Positions 7,660 to 15,966 of a DNA stretch of 31,225 nucleotides are shown here, piece after piece. The translations under genes and the position numbers were made by a program. Within the stretch, counting starts at the first letter, position 1. Every line of letters starts with the position of its first letter. The DNA is from Roseovarius sp. (GTDB taxonomy: Bacteria; Pseudomonadota; Alphaproteobacteria; Rhodobacterales; Rhodobacteraceae). The notes below the pieces were generated by a model. The model had not been told where the DNA came from, did not search any database, and saw only the letters and a list, made by a program, of their open reading frames with translations. The stretch spans positions 1 through 31,225 of the forward strand of contig JAASSQ010000004.1 in assembly GCA_021767845.1 (NCBI GenBank), given 5' to 3'.

Positions 7660-8595
7660 TCAGTAACCCAGATCGCGATCGACGAGGTGCAGGAGCGGCT
7701 CGCCGGATTCGCCACGGCGGATGTTCTCGGCGATGACGCGGGCCGCCGAGGCGGGGCGGGTTTCCGACGCGATATGCGGGGTCACCGTGATGCGCGGATG
7801 CGCCCAGTAGGGGTGCTCGGGTGGCAGCGGTTCCTCGCGGAAGGTGTCGAGCGTGGCGTGGCCGATCTGGCCCGCGTCGAGCGCGGCCAGCAGCGCGTCA
7901 TCGTCGATCAGCGTGCCTCGGCCGGGATTGAGGATCACCGCGCCTTCGGGCAGGCGGGCGAGCGTGTCGGCGTTCAGGGTGTTTTCGGTTTCGGGGGTGT
8001 GCGGCAGCAGAAGGATCAGGATCTGCGCGGTGGAGAGCGCCTTGTGCAGGCCGTCTTCGCCCGACAGGCAGGTCAGCCCTTTCACGTCCTTTTGCGACCG
8101 GCTCCAGCCGGTGACCGGAAAGCCGAGCGCGGCAAGCGCCTCGCCGCAGGCGCGGCCCAAAGCGCCGAGGCCGAGAATAGTGACCGGGCGGTCGCAGGCC
8201 AGCGGCGGCACGTCCTTGCGCCAGACACCGTCCTGGTTCAGCACATGCAGGTCCGTGCCGAGATGGTGGCGCAGCGTGTGGCCGGTGACCCATTCGACCA
8301 TGCCGCGAGTCAGCCCGTCATCGACCATGCGCGCAAGCGGCTGGGTCAGGGTGGGATTGTTCACGATGTCCTCGACCCCGGCCCAGAGGTTCAGAACGGC
8401 CTTGGCGCGGGTATAGGGGCTGAAATCCTGCACCGATCCGTTGGGCGCGCAGACGATGTAATCGACCGTTTCGGGAGGCATGTCGGTGGCCAGGTGCACG
8501 TCGGTCAGCCCGGCCTCGGAGAAGGCGGTTCTGAGCGGTTGTTCATAGATGTCCCACCGCTCGGGGCGGGCGGCGAAGAGAACGTTGATGGTCAT
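7660..8595 (-). CDS. GhrA-like 2-hydroxyacid dehydrogenase (glyoxylate/hydroxypyruvate reductase)
   Basis: A 311-residue cytoplasmic NAD(P)-dependent D-isomer-specific 2-hydroxyacid dehydrogenase. The nucleotide-binding motif is GLGALG at 142-147, and the catalytic set is Arg226 (NPGRG), Glu254/255 (FREEPLP) and His274 (TPHIAS). The length and the N-terminal pattern (VLFAARPERWDIYEQPLR) are those of the E. coli GhrA group, which reduces glyoxylate and hydroxypyruvate. Its start lies 4 bases after the rodA stop, so it is probably the last cistron of the mre-rod operon. A role for it in cell-shape synthesis is not established. The substrate assignment is by family only. Confidence 0.88.
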   Translation of the reverse strand: MTINVLFAARPERWDIYEQPLRTAFSEAGLTDVHLATDMPPETVDYIVCAPNGSVQDFSPYTRAKAVLNLWAGVEDIVNNPTLTQPLARMVDDGLTRGMVEWVTGHTLRHHLGTDLHVLNQDGVWRKDVPPLACDRPVTILGLGALGRACGEALAALGFPVTGWSRSQKDVKGLTCLSGEDGLHKALSTAQILILLLPHTPETENTLNADTLARLPEGAVILNPGRGTLIDDDALLAALDAGQIGHATLDTFREEPLPPEHPYWAHPRITVTPHIASETRPASAARVIAENIRRGESGEPLLHLVDRDLGY

Positions 8596-8599
8596 CGCG

Positions 8600-9739
8600 T
8601 TACCTTGGTTTGTGAATATGCGCGCTTTGCACGAGGCCGAAGGCGATCATCAGCACCAGCATGGCCGAGCCACCGTAGCTGACCAGCGGCAGCGGCACAC
8701 CGACCACCGGGGCCAGCCCCATCACCATAGACATGTTGACGGCGAAGAACAAAAAGAAGGTCACCGCGATCCCGAGGGTCAGCAGCGACGAGAACCTGTC
8801 GCGGTTGTTCAGCGCCGTGGCGATGCAGAACACAAGGATCAGCGTATAGAGCCCCAGAAGCGACATGCCGCCGACGAAGCCCAGTTCCTCGGCCAGGGTG
8901 GTGAAGATGAAGTCGGTATGTTTCTCGGGCAGGAAGTTCAGGCGCGATTGCGTGCCCTGCATGAAGCCGCGGCCCGTCCAGCCGCCGGACCCGAGCGCGA
9001 TCTTGGACTGGGTGATGTGGTAGCCCGCGCCGAGCGGATCGGAGGAGGGATCGAGAAAGGTGTCGATCCGGCGGTACTGGTAATCGGCCAGCAACTGCCA
9101 GTCGGTCCCGCGGCTTTGGAAGGCGGCCGTGATGAGCGAGATGCCGATGGCGATGACGGCGGCGAAATAGGCCCAGTGCACCCCGGCCATGAACATCAGC
9201 GCGCCGCCCGCCGCCAGCAGCAGGATCGAGGTGCCAAGGTCGGGCTGGCGCAGCACGAGGGCGACGGGCACAAGGATGAGCCCCACCGGCGCCAGCACCC
9301 AGAGCGGGCGGGACACCCGGCTCATCGGCAGCCAGTCGTAATAGGCGGCGAGGATCATCACCAGCGTGATCTTCATCAGTTCCGAGGGCTGCAGGCGCAT
9401 GAAGCCGAGGTCGATCCACCGCTGCGCGCCCATGCCGACGGTTCCGAAAAGCTCGACCAGCACCAGCAGCACCAGCGACACCGCATAGGCCAGAACGGCC
9501 ATGTTGCGCCAGAACCAGATCGGCACCATCGCCACGATCAGCATGACCGCAAAGCCGAGCGCGTAGCGTTTCATCTGCGGTTCCGCCCAAGGCGTGAACG
9601 ACCCGCCCGCCACCGAATAGAGCATCAGGAAGCCGACCCCGGCGACGGCCGTGAGCAGGATCGCCAGCGGCCAGTTCAGGTAAAGGATCTTGCGCAGGCC
9701 CGTGGGCGTCGTCTTGACGGTATATTCAAGATAGCTCAT
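8600..9739 (-). CDS. rodA: Rod-shape peptidoglycan glycosyltransferase RodA
   Basis: A 379-residue SEDS-family integral membrane protein with about ten helices that polymerises lipid II glycan strands for lateral wall growth, working with PBP2. Family marks are GAQRWIDLG (104-112), QPSELMKI (117-124), LRQPDLGTS (163-171), the loop LPEKHTDFIF with the essential Asp (Asp276), AEELGFVGG and the final LPLVSYGGSAM. The ATG overlaps the stop of mrdA (ATGA), which indicates translational coupling of the polymerase and its transpeptidase partner. It is the fifth gene of the mreB operon. Confidence 0.96.
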   Translation of the reverse strand: MSYLEYTVKTTPTGLRKILYLNWPLAILLTAVAGVGFLMLYSVAGGSFTPWAEPQMKRYALGFAVMLIVAMVPIWFWRNMAVLAYAVSLVLLVLVELFGTVGMGAQRWIDLGFMRLQPSELMKITLVMILAAYYDWLPMSRVSRPLWVLAPVGLILVPVALVLRQPDLGTSILLLAAGGALMFMAGVHWAYFAAVIAIGISLITAAFQSRGTDWQLLADYQYRRIDTFLDPSSDPLGAGYHITQSKIALGSGGWTGRGFMQGTQSRLNFLPEKHTDFIFTTLAEELGFVGGMSLLGLYTLILVFCIATALNNRDRFSSLLTLGIAVTFFLFFAVNMSMVMGLAPVVGVPLPLVSYGGSAMLVLMIAFGLVQSAHIHKPR

Positions 9740-11679
9740 GCCCGGTCGCTTTCATCGCTGTCGTGTTGCGGCCGGGCGCGGCGCAGTTTTTCCTGCTGGG
9801 TCTCGATGCGGCCGCGATCCTTGGCCGGGTAGGCGGCGAGCGGCGGGTCTTCGCCGTAAAGCGCCTGAAGCGTGATGTCGCGGGCGATCGGGGCGGCGGC
9901 GGTCGAGCCTCCGCCGCCATGTTCGACCACCACCGCCACGGCGATCTTCGGATTGTCGAAGGGCGCGAAATTGACGAACAGAGCGTGGTCGCGGCGTTCC
10001 CAGGGCAGGTCGGCATTGCGCGTTACGCCGCGGGCGCGTTCGGCGGCGGTGATGTTGCGCACCTGGCTGGTGCCGGTCTTGCCGGCCATGCGGAAGGCGT
10101 CTTCGATGATCCGGCTGGAATAGGCGGTGCCGCGGCGGTTGTTCGACACGGCGAACATCGCCTTGCGCACCTCGCGCAGCATGTTCTCGTTCAGGCCCAG
10201 ATCCTCGCCGTGGCCGGTGGGCTGTTCGACCCCGTCCACCGATTTCACCAGCCGCGGGCTGACGCTGCGATTGGTGGCAAGGCGCGCGGTCATCACCGCA
10301 AGCTGCAGGGGCGAGGCCAGCACGAAGCCCTGCCCGATCGCGGCATTCACGCTGTCGCCGATCACCCAGTCCTCGCCCTTGTTCACCAGTTTCCAGTCCT
10401 TGGTGGGCATGAGCCCCGCCGCCACGGAGGTCAGCGGCAGATCGTGCTGGACACCCAGGCCCAGCCTGCGGGCCATGGCGCTGATATTCTCGATCCCGGT
10501 GCGCAGGGCCATGTCGTAGTAATAGACATCGCAACTGTCGCGCAGCGAAGTGTGCAGGTTCACGTTGCCGTGGCCCACGCGTTTCCAACAATGGAAACGG
10601 CGGCCGCTGACCTCCATGTGGCCGGGGCAATAGACCGTTTCGGCCGGATCGACCTGCCCGGCCTCGAGCGCGGCGAGCGCGGTGACCATCTTGAAGGTCG
10701 AGCCGGGAGGATAGATGCCCTGGACAGCCTTGTTGGGCAGGGGGCGATACTTGTTCTCGAGCAGCGCCTTGTAATCCGAGACCGAGATGCCGCGCACGAA
10801 CAGGTTGGGATCGAAACTGGGCGCCGAGGCGCAGGCCAGCAGATCGCCGGTTTCGCAATCCATCACCACGGCGGCGGCGCTTTCTTCGGCAAGGCGCGCA
10901 TGGACATAGGATTGCAGATCGTTGTCGATGGTGATCTGGATGTCGGCCCCGGCTTCACCCTCGACGCGGTCCAGCTCGCGCATGACGCGGCCCGAGGCGT
11001 TCACCTCGACCCGCTTGGTTCCGGCCTTGCCGCGCAGAAGCTCTTCCAGCTTGGCCTCCAGCCCGATCTTGCCGATCTGGAAGCGCGGGATCAGGAGCAG
11101 TTGATCGGGGGCGTCGATGCGTTCGAGGTCGCGTTCGCTGACCGGGCCGACATAGCCCACGACATGCGCGTAGTCCGGCCCGAGCGGGTAGCGCCGGGAC
11201 AAGCCCACCTCGGGGGTGACGCCGGGCAGGGCGGGGGTGTTCACCGCCACGCGGCTGATATCGTTCCAGGTGACGCGATCGGCCACTGTGACGGGCGTGT
11301 CGCCCCGCAAGTCGCGAAGGTCGCGGCGGGCGCGTTCCAGCTCGTCGGGATCGAGCTCGACCAGTTTGGCCAGGCGCGCGATCACCTTGTCCACGTCACC
11401 GGCCTCTTCGCGGACCATGGTGATGCGGTAGCTGGGCACGTTCTCGGCCACCACGGCCCCGTCGCGGTCGAAGATGCGGCCCCGAGTCGGGGGGATCAGG
11501 CGGATGTTGATGCGGTTCTCGTCGGCCAGCAGGCGGAACTGGTCGGCCTGTTCGACCTGCATGAAACGCATCCTGAGCGCCAGAAGCCCGACGAAGCCGG
11601 CCTGTGCCCCGGCCACGATCAGCCCGCGGCGGGTGATGCGCCGTTGGCTTTCGGCGTTATCGCGGCCGGGGCGTCTCAT
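9736..11679 (-). CDS. mrdA: Penicillin-binding protein 2 (elongasome transpeptidase)
   Basis: A 647-residue class B PBP that crosslinks peptidoglycan during elongation. There is a short cytoplasmic N-terminus, one membrane segment (about 20-40), then a periplasmic dimerisation/pedestal domain beginning at PPTRGRIFDRDG (63-74). The transpeptidase domain carries the nucleophile motif S327-T-F-K330, the SxD motif S382-C-D384 and the K534-T-G536 triad. The SCD form is normal for PBP2. Its start overlaps the mreD stop (ATGA) and its stop overlaps the rodA start. The C-terminal tail is charged (RRARPQHDSDESDRA). Confidence 0.97.
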   Translation of the reverse strand: MRRPGRDNAESQRRITRRGLIVAGAQAGFVGLLALRMRFMQVEQADQFRLLADENRINIRLIPPTRGRIFDRDGAVVAENVPSYRITMVREEAGDVDKVIARLAKLVELDPDELERARRDLRDLRGDTPVTVADRVTWNDISRVAVNTPALPGVTPEVGLSRRYPLGPDYAHVVGYVGPVSERDLERIDAPDQLLLIPRFQIGKIGLEAKLEELLRGKAGTKRVEVNASGRVMRELDRVEGEAGADIQITIDNDLQSYVHARLAEESAAAVVMDCETGDLLACASAPSFDPNLFVRGISVSDYKALLENKYRPLPNKAVQGIYPPGSTFKMVTALAALEAGQVDPAETVYCPGHMEVSGRRFHCWKRVGHGNVNLHTSLRDSCDVYYYDMALRTGIENISAMARRLGLGVQHDLPLTSVAAGLMPTKDWKLVNKGEDWVIGDSVNAAIGQGFVLASPLQLAVMTARLATNRSVSPRLVKSVDGVEQPTGHGEDLGLNENMLREVRKAMFAVSNNRRGTAYSSRIIEDAFRMAGKTGTSQVRNITAAERARGVTRNADLPWERRDHALFVNFAPFDNPKIAVAVVVEHGGGGSTAAAPIARDITLQALYGEDPPLAAYPAKDRGRIETQQEKLRRARPQHDSDESDRA

Positions 11680-12215
11680 GAGCGGCTCCCGAGGGCGTCG
11701 ATGTCGCCCGGAGCGATCTTGCGCACCCCGAACACCCATTGCGAGATCAGCGCGACCAGCGGATAGGCCGCCAGCGTTGCCACCAGTTGCATCAGGCTGA
11801 GGCCGAGCGGCGCGCGGTCCACCACCAGGAGCGTCAGAACGAGGCGGTAGCCCACGGTCATGGCGACAAGGGTGGTTGCGACGGTTGCCCATTCGGCGGC
11901 GAAGGTCAGGCCGCGCAGGCCGGGTTCGCGCCTGCGAAGCGCCTCGCTTCCCAGCAGGACAATTGCGGCCCAGAGGCCCGGCGGCCGCTGGAACAGAAGG
12001 TCGCCCAGCAGGAAGATCGCGGCGATCAGGGTGGCCGGCACGAAATCGGGCCGGCGCAAGACCCAGGCGAAGGTCAGGGCCAGAATGAGGTCCGGGCCGG
12101 CCCAGCCCCGCGGCAGGGTGTCCAGCGGCAAAAGGTGCAGAAAGATCAGCACCAGGCACGCCAAGACGAACACCGCCCGCATCACCCACTTGTTCTGCTT
12201 CTTGCGATCAGCCAT
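11676..12215 (-). CDS. mreD: Rod shape-determining protein MreD
   Basis: A 179-residue small integral membrane protein with five or six hydrophobic segments and a basic start (MADRKKQNKW). It contains GWAGPDLILALTFAWVLRRP and the family's weakly conserved hydrophobic C-terminus. MreD bridges MreC and the RodA/PBP2 machinery in the inner membrane. Assignment rests on its position between mreC and mrdA, its size and its topology. It overlaps mreC by 8 bases and mrdA by 4 bases. Confidence 0.92.
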   Translation of the reverse strand: MADRKKQNKWVMRAVFVLACLVLIFLHLLPLDTLPRGWAGPDLILALTFAWVLRRPDFVPATLIAAIFLLGDLLFQRPPGLWAAIVLLGSEALRRREPGLRGLTFAAEWATVATTLVAMTVGYRLVLTLLVVDRAPLGLSLMQLVATLAAYPLVALISQWVFGVRKIAPGDIDALGSRS

Positions 12216-13149
12216 TTCCGGCCTCGGGCTGTTGGCTGTCGATCTCGGTCTCGGGGTCGGGATCGGGGCCGCCGGAGGTTTCCGGCAGGCTGGCCGGCGC
12301 GATCAGGCGGCCGGGATCGTCGATCTTTTCATGCCCGTAGCTGCGCAGCACGCGCAGGAATTCAAGCCGTTCGTAATCGGCGGCAAGGCGCACGCGCATC
12401 CGGCCGCCGGGATCCTGCGCCAGAACGCCAACCACCAGCCCGGCGGGAAACACCCCGCCATTGCCCGAGGTCATAACCCGGTCACCGGGCCGCACCCTGT
12501 CGGGGGCCTCGATGAAATCGACGATCGGGGCCGCAGTATTGTCGCCGATCAGCAGCGCGCGCTGCCCCGAGGGCTGGATGGTGACGGGTATGCGGCTGGA
12601 GGTGTCGGTCAGCAGAACCACGCGCGATGTGGCGTCGCCCACGCCCGAGATGCGCCCTACAAGGCCCAGCCCGTCCATCGCCGCCCAGCCATCGACGATG
12701 CCATCACGGCTGCCGACGTTGATAAGGACCGACTGACGGAACGGCGAGCCGCTATCGGCCATCACCACACCGGTCACGTAGGTCAGGCGTGGATCGAGCT
12801 GGACGTTGTTGAGATCGAGCAGCCGTGCGTTTTCCTGTTCAAGCTGTAGCGCGGCCTCTTTCCATGCCTTCATCTGCTGCAATTCGCGGCGCAGTTCCTG
12901 GTTCTGCTGGTAGATGCGCTGATAACTCTGGAAATCGTGCAGGATGTTCACCGCCGCCGTGACCGGCGCCATGGCCCAGTCGAAACTCGGCACCACCTGG
13001 TCCACGACCTGCGCGCGGAACCGTTCGACCCTGGGGCTGTCGATGCGCCAGAGCAGGAACAGGCCCAGCAGGCACACCAGCAGGACGCCGATCAGCAAAC
13101 GCTTCAGCGGGCCGGTATAATCATCAGCCTGTGCGCGGTCTCGTGCCAA
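12208..13149 (-). CDS. mreC: Rod shape-determining protein MreC (TTG start)
   Basis: A 313-residue inner-membrane protein with one N-terminal membrane helix (about 17-35), a periplasmic coiled coil (about 65-120: FQSYQRIYQQNQELRRELQQ) and the two-barrel MreC domain (VTGVVMADSGSPFRQSVLIN; GDRVMTSGNGGVFPAGLVVG). It scaffolds PBP2 and RodA in the elongasome. The tail after about 275 is proline- and acid-rich and probably disordered. The only sensible start is TTG, 4 bases after a six-G Shine-Dalgarno-like run that lies against a 7-bp hairpin (see the 13150-13173 entry). This suggests mreC translation is held below that of mreB. Confidence 0.95.
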   Translation of the reverse strand: MARDRAQADDYTGPLKRLLIGVLLVCLLGLFLLWRIDSPRVERFRAQVVDQVVPSFDWAMAPVTAAVNILHDFQSYQRIYQQNQELRRELQQMKAWKEAALQLEQENARLLDLNNVQLDPRLTYVTGVVMADSGSPFRQSVLINVGSRDGIVDGWAAMDGLGLVGRISGVGDATSRVVLLTDTSSRIPVTIQPSGQRALLIGDNTAAPIVDFIEAPDRVRPGDRVMTSGNGGVFPAGLVVGVLAQDPGGRMRVRLAADYERLEFLRVLRSYGHEKIDDPGRLIAPASLPETSGGPDPDPETEIDSQQPEAGNG

Positions 13150-13173
13150 GTTTCCCCCCTTTGAAGCAAAGGG
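13150..13173 (-). promoter_or_regulatory. Hairpin overlapping the mreC Shine-Dalgarno
   Basis: Read on the minus strand, CCCTTTG, loop CTT and CAAAGGG form a perfect 7-bp stem (13157-13173) in the 32-base gap between mreB and mreC. The 3' arm runs directly into the G-run that serves as the mreC ribosome binding site, so folding would hide part of it. Translation of mreC is therefore probably reduced or tuned. No T-run follows, so termination is unlikely. Confidence 0.55.
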
Positions 13174-13181
13174 TCGGTGCT

Positions 13182-14228
13182 TCAGCTGTCGTAGTCAATC
13201 GCGTGGCGCAGCTGTTTTTCGAATTCCAGCGCCTTGCCGGTGCCAAGCGCCACGCAATTCAGGCTGTCATCGGCGATGGACACGGCCAGCCCGGTCTGTT
13301 CGCGCAGCGCGAGGTCCAGATCGCCCAGAAGCGCGCCGCCGCCGGTCAGCATCACGCCACGGTCCACGATGTCGGCGGCAAGGTCGGGCGGCGTTGCCTC
13401 GAGCGCGGTCATCACCGCCTCGCAGATCGCCTGCACGGGCTCGGCGAGGGCCTCGGCAACCTGGGCCTGGCTGATCTCGGTTTCCTTGGGCACGCCGTTC
13501 AACAGGTCGCGGCCACGGATCTGCATCGAGGCGCCGCGCCCGTCATCGGGCATCCGGGCCGTGCCGATCGAGGTCTTGATCCGTTCGGCGGTGGATTCCC
13601 CGACCAGAAGGTTCTGCTGGCGGCGCAGGTAGCTGATGATCGCCTCGTCCATGCGGTCGCCGCCGACCCGCACCGAGCGGGCGTAAACGATGTCGCCCAG
13701 GGACAGGACGGCCACCTCGGTCGTGCCGCCGCCGATATCGACCACCATCGAGCCGGTCGGATCGGTGATCGGCATCCCCGCGCCGATGGCGGCGGCGATG
13801 GGTTCGGCCACCAGCCCCGCGCGGCGCGCCCCGGCCGACAGGACCGATTGGCGGATCGCCCGCTTCTCCACCGGCGTCGCGCCATGCGGCACGCAGACGA
13901 TGATCTTGGGCTTGGAGAAGGTGGAACGCTTGTGCACCTTGCGGATGAAATGCTTGATCATCGCCTCGGCGGTGTCGAAATCGGCGATCACGCCCTCGCG
14001 CATCGGGCGGATCGCCTCGATAGAGCCGGGGGTCCGGCCCAGCATCAGCTTGGCGTCCTCGCCCACGGCCAGAACCTTTTTCTGCCCGTCCTTGACGTGG
14101 TAGGCCACGACCGAGGGTTCCGACAGGATGACGCCGCGCCCTTTCACGTAGACAAGCGTGTTGGCGGTGCCCAGGTCGATCGCCATGTCCGAGGAGAACA
14201 GACCGGGGATGTTTTGGAAGATCGGCAT
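13182..14228 (-). CDS. mreB: Rod shape-determining actin homologue MreB
   Basis: A 348-residue cytoplasmic actin-fold ATPase that forms membrane-bound filaments guiding lateral wall synthesis. Visible motifs are the N-terminal amphipathic start MPIFQNIPGLFSSDMAID, phosphate-1 DLGTANTLVYVKGRG, phosphate-2 MVVDIGGGTTEVAVLS, and the adenosine block VMLTGGGALLGDLD. Length is normal. It is the first gene of the mreB-mreC-mreD-mrdA-rodA-ghrA-like operon on the minus strand, with a candidate promoter about 75-100 bases upstream and a tRNA gene further upstream. Confidence 0.98.
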   Translation of the reverse strand: MPIFQNIPGLFSSDMAIDLGTANTLVYVKGRGVILSEPSVVAYHVKDGQKKVLAVGEDAKLMLGRTPGSIEAIRPMREGVIADFDTAEAMIKHFIRKVHKRSTFSKPKIIVCVPHGATPVEKRAIRQSVLSAGARRAGLVAEPIAAAIGAGMPITDPTGSMVVDIGGGTTEVAVLSLGDIVYARSVRVGGDRMDEAIISYLRRQQNLLVGESTAERIKTSIGTARMPDDGRGASMQIRGRDLLNGVPKETEISQAQVAEALAEPVQAICEAVMTALEATPPDLAADIVDRGVMLTGGGALLGDLDLALREQTGLAVSIADDSLNCVALGTGKALEFEKQLRHAIDYDS

Positions 14229-14300
14229 ATATGTCGGGTTCCTGTGGTCGAGTCGAACAATTCAGATGGCCCGCGACTCGTGTCTTCGGTGCCAGATGTT

Positions 14301-14329
14301 CTTATAGATCGCCGCTGCGCACGGTGAAA
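14301..14329 (-). promoter_or_regulatory. Candidate promoter of the mreB operon
   Basis: On the minus strand TTTCAC (14329-14324) and TATAAG (14306-14301) are 17 bases apart. The -10 has the same TATAAG form as the strong rpsD promoter in this window; the -35 is weak. A start near 14294 would give an untranslated leader of about 65 bases. Confidence 0.4.
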
Positions 14330-14345
14330 GGGGACTTTCGGCCCC
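14326..14345 (-). terminator. Possible weak terminator between tRNA-Thr and mreB
   Basis: On the minus strand GGGG (14345-14342) can pair with CCCC (14333-14330), or GAAAG (14339-14335) with CTTTC (14330-14326); a short T-run follows. The two pairings exclude each other and both are short, so it could equally be chance. It overlaps the candidate mreB -35. Confidence 0.25.
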
Positions 14346-14372
14346 GTGAGCATCATGTCGCCGGGAAAGTGA

Positions 14373-14447
14373 TGGTGCTGCTGGGGAGGATTGAACTCCC
14401 GACCTCACCCTTACCAAGGGTGCGCTCTACCACTGAGCTACAGCAGC
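14373..14447 (-). tRNA. tRNA-Thr (anticodon GGT)
   Basis: The minus strand folds as a complete tRNA. The acceptor stem is GCTGCTG/CAGCAGC, followed by discriminator A and an encoded CCA (14375-14373). The D-arm is GCTCAGTGGTAGAGC, the anticodon stem CACCC/GGGTG encloses the loop TTGGTAA with anticodon GGT, and the T-arm contains GGGAGTTCAATCCTCCC. It reads threonine codons ACC and ACU. It is transcribed in the same direction as mreB, about 145 bases upstream of it. Confidence 0.97.
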
Positions 14448-14461
14448 AGCGTGTGGCGCGC

Positions 14462-14490
14462 TGCTTAGACGCTAATTCCAATCGGTGCAA
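14462..14490 (-). promoter_or_regulatory. Candidate promoter of tRNA-Thr
   Basis: On the minus strand TTGCAC (14490-14485) is followed 15 bases later by TCTAAG (14469-14464), or 17 bases later by TAAGCA (14467-14462). The expected start near 14457 lies about 10 bases before the mature tRNA 5' end, which fits a tRNA promoter. Confidence 0.45.
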
Positions 14491-14533
14491 GCCCAATCTG
14501 GACGCTTTTTGCGCCCTGCTGTAGACAGGGGGC

Positions 14534-14692
14534 ATGAGCGAGAAAGACCCCGCAAAACAGGCCCCAAAACAGGCCGAAAGCCGTGAGGACCGCCTAAAGG
14601 CGGCCTTGAAGGCGAACCTCGCCCGGCGTAAGGCGCAGATGCGCGGCCGCGCCGGTGACGGGGCGACAGGCAAGCCCGAGGACAAGGACTAG
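14534..14692 (+). CDS. Small conserved hypothetical protein, 52 residues
   Basis: ATG to TAG encodes 52 residues starting MSEKDPAKQAPKQAESRED. The sequence is strongly charged: a Lys/Gln/Glu-rich head, a predicted basic helix RLKAALKANLARRKAQMRGR (about 20-39) and a Gly/Asp/Lys tail. GGGG lies 3-6 bases before the ATG. It ends 5 bases before murA and is likely its leader cistron. As I recall, a short protein with this RLKAALKANLARRKAQ helix commonly precedes murA in Rhodobacterales. Its function is unknown. The helix could contact nucleic acid or ribosomes, but that is only a guess. Confidence 0.75.
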   Translation: MSEKDPAKQAPKQAESREDRLKAALKANLARRKAQMRGRAGDGATGKPEDKD

Positions 14693-14697
14693 AGCAG

Positions 14698-15966
14698 ATG
14701 GATTCGATTATCGTCACGGGCAATGGCCCTCTGAAGGGGCAGATCCCGATCGCGGGGGCCAAGAACGCCTGCCTGACGCTGATGCCCGCCACCTTGCTCA
14801 GCGAGGAACCGCTGACGCTGCTCAACGCGCCGCGGCTGAGCGACATCAAGACCATGTCGGCGCTGCTGCAGTCGCTCGGGGCCGAGGTCTCGCAGTTGCA
14901 GGACGGGCAGGTTCTGGTGATGTCCAGCCATGCGCTGACCAGTCATGTCGCGGATTACGAGATCGTCCGCAAGATGCGCGCCTCGATCCTGGTGCTGGGG
15001 CCGATGCTGGCGCGCGACGGTCACGCGGTGGTGTCGCTGCCGGGCGGCTGCGCGATCGGGGCGCGGCCCGTCGATCTGCATCTTCGCGCGCTCGAGGCCA
15101 TGGGCGCCGAGCTGGACCTGAAAGACGGCTATGTCCATGCCAAGGCGCCCGGCGGGCTGAAGGGCGGCACGGTGGAGTTTCCTCTGGTCTCCGTGGGAGC
15201 GACGGAAAACGCGCTGATGGCGGCGACCCTGGCCAAGGGGACCACGGTGCTCAAGAACGCCGCCCGCGAGCCCGAGATCGTCGATCTGGCCGACTGCCTG
15301 CGCCGGATGGGCGCCCAGATCGAGGGGGACGGCACCGACACGATCACCATCCAGGGCGTCGATCGCCTTGGGGGCGCGACCCATCCGGTCGTGGCCGACC
15401 GGATCGAGTTGGGCACCTACATGCTGGCCCCCGCGATCTGCGGCGGGGACGTTGAATGCCTGGGCGGACGGAAGGATCTGGTGGGCGCGTTCTGCGAAAA
15501 GCTGGACGCGGCGGGCATCGACGTGACCGAGACCGACAAGGGCCTGCGCGTGACACGCGGCAATGGCCGGGTCCGCGCCGTGGACGTGACGACCGAACCG
15601 TTCCCTGGCTTTCCGACCGATTTGCAGGCGCAGATGATGGCGCTGATGTGCATCGCCGACGGTACCAGCGTTCTGGAGGAAAAGATTTTCGAGAACCGCT
15701 TCATGCACGCGCCCGAACTGATGCGCATGGGGGCGCAGATCGACGTGCAGGGCGGCACGGCCACCGTCACCGGCGTCGAGCGGCTGAAAGGCGCGCCGGT
15801 CATGGCGACCGATCTGCGCGCCAGCGTGTCGCTGATCCTGGCCGGTTTGGCCGCGGAGGGGGAAACCATCGTCAACCGCGTCTATCACCTCGATCGCGGC
15901 TATGAGCGCGTCGAGGAGAAGTTGGGCAACGTAGGCGCGAAAATCGAACGGGTGTCAGGCAAATGA
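14698..15966 (+). CDS. murA: UDP-N-acetylglucosamine 1-carboxyvinyltransferase
   Basis: A 422-residue cytoplasmic enzyme that transfers enolpyruvate from PEP to UDP-GlcNAc, the first committed step of peptidoglycan synthesis and the target of fosfomycin. Visible are Lys22-Asn23 (GAKNAC), the mobile-loop catalytic Cys118 in PGGCAIGARPVD (a cysteine as in fosfomycin-sensitive enzymes), and the C-terminal block FPGFPTDLQAQ with its conserved Asp. Two EPSP-synthase-like domains fill the length. The start MDSIIVTGNGPLKG is normal. Its stop overlaps the DUF2948 start (ATGA). Confidence 0.98.
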   Translation: MDSIIVTGNGPLKGQIPIAGAKNACLTLMPATLLSEEPLTLLNAPRLSDIKTMSALLQSLGAEVSQLQDGQVLVMSSHALTSHVADYEIVRKMRASILVLGPMLARDGHAVVSLPGGCAIGARPVDLHLRALEAMGAELDLKDGYVHAKAPGGLKGGTVEFPLVSVGATENALMAATLAKGTTVLKNAAREPEIVDLADCLRRMGAQIEGDGTDTITIQGVDRLGGATHPVVADRIELGTYMLAPAICGGDVECLGGRKDLVGAFCEKLDAAGIDVTETDKGLRVTRGNGRVRAVDVTTEPFPGFPTDLQAQMMALMCIADGTSVLEEKIFENRFMHAPELMRMGAQIDVQGGTATVTGVERLKGAPVMATDLRASVSLILAGLAAEGETIVNRVYHLDRGYERVEEKLGNVGAKIERVSGK

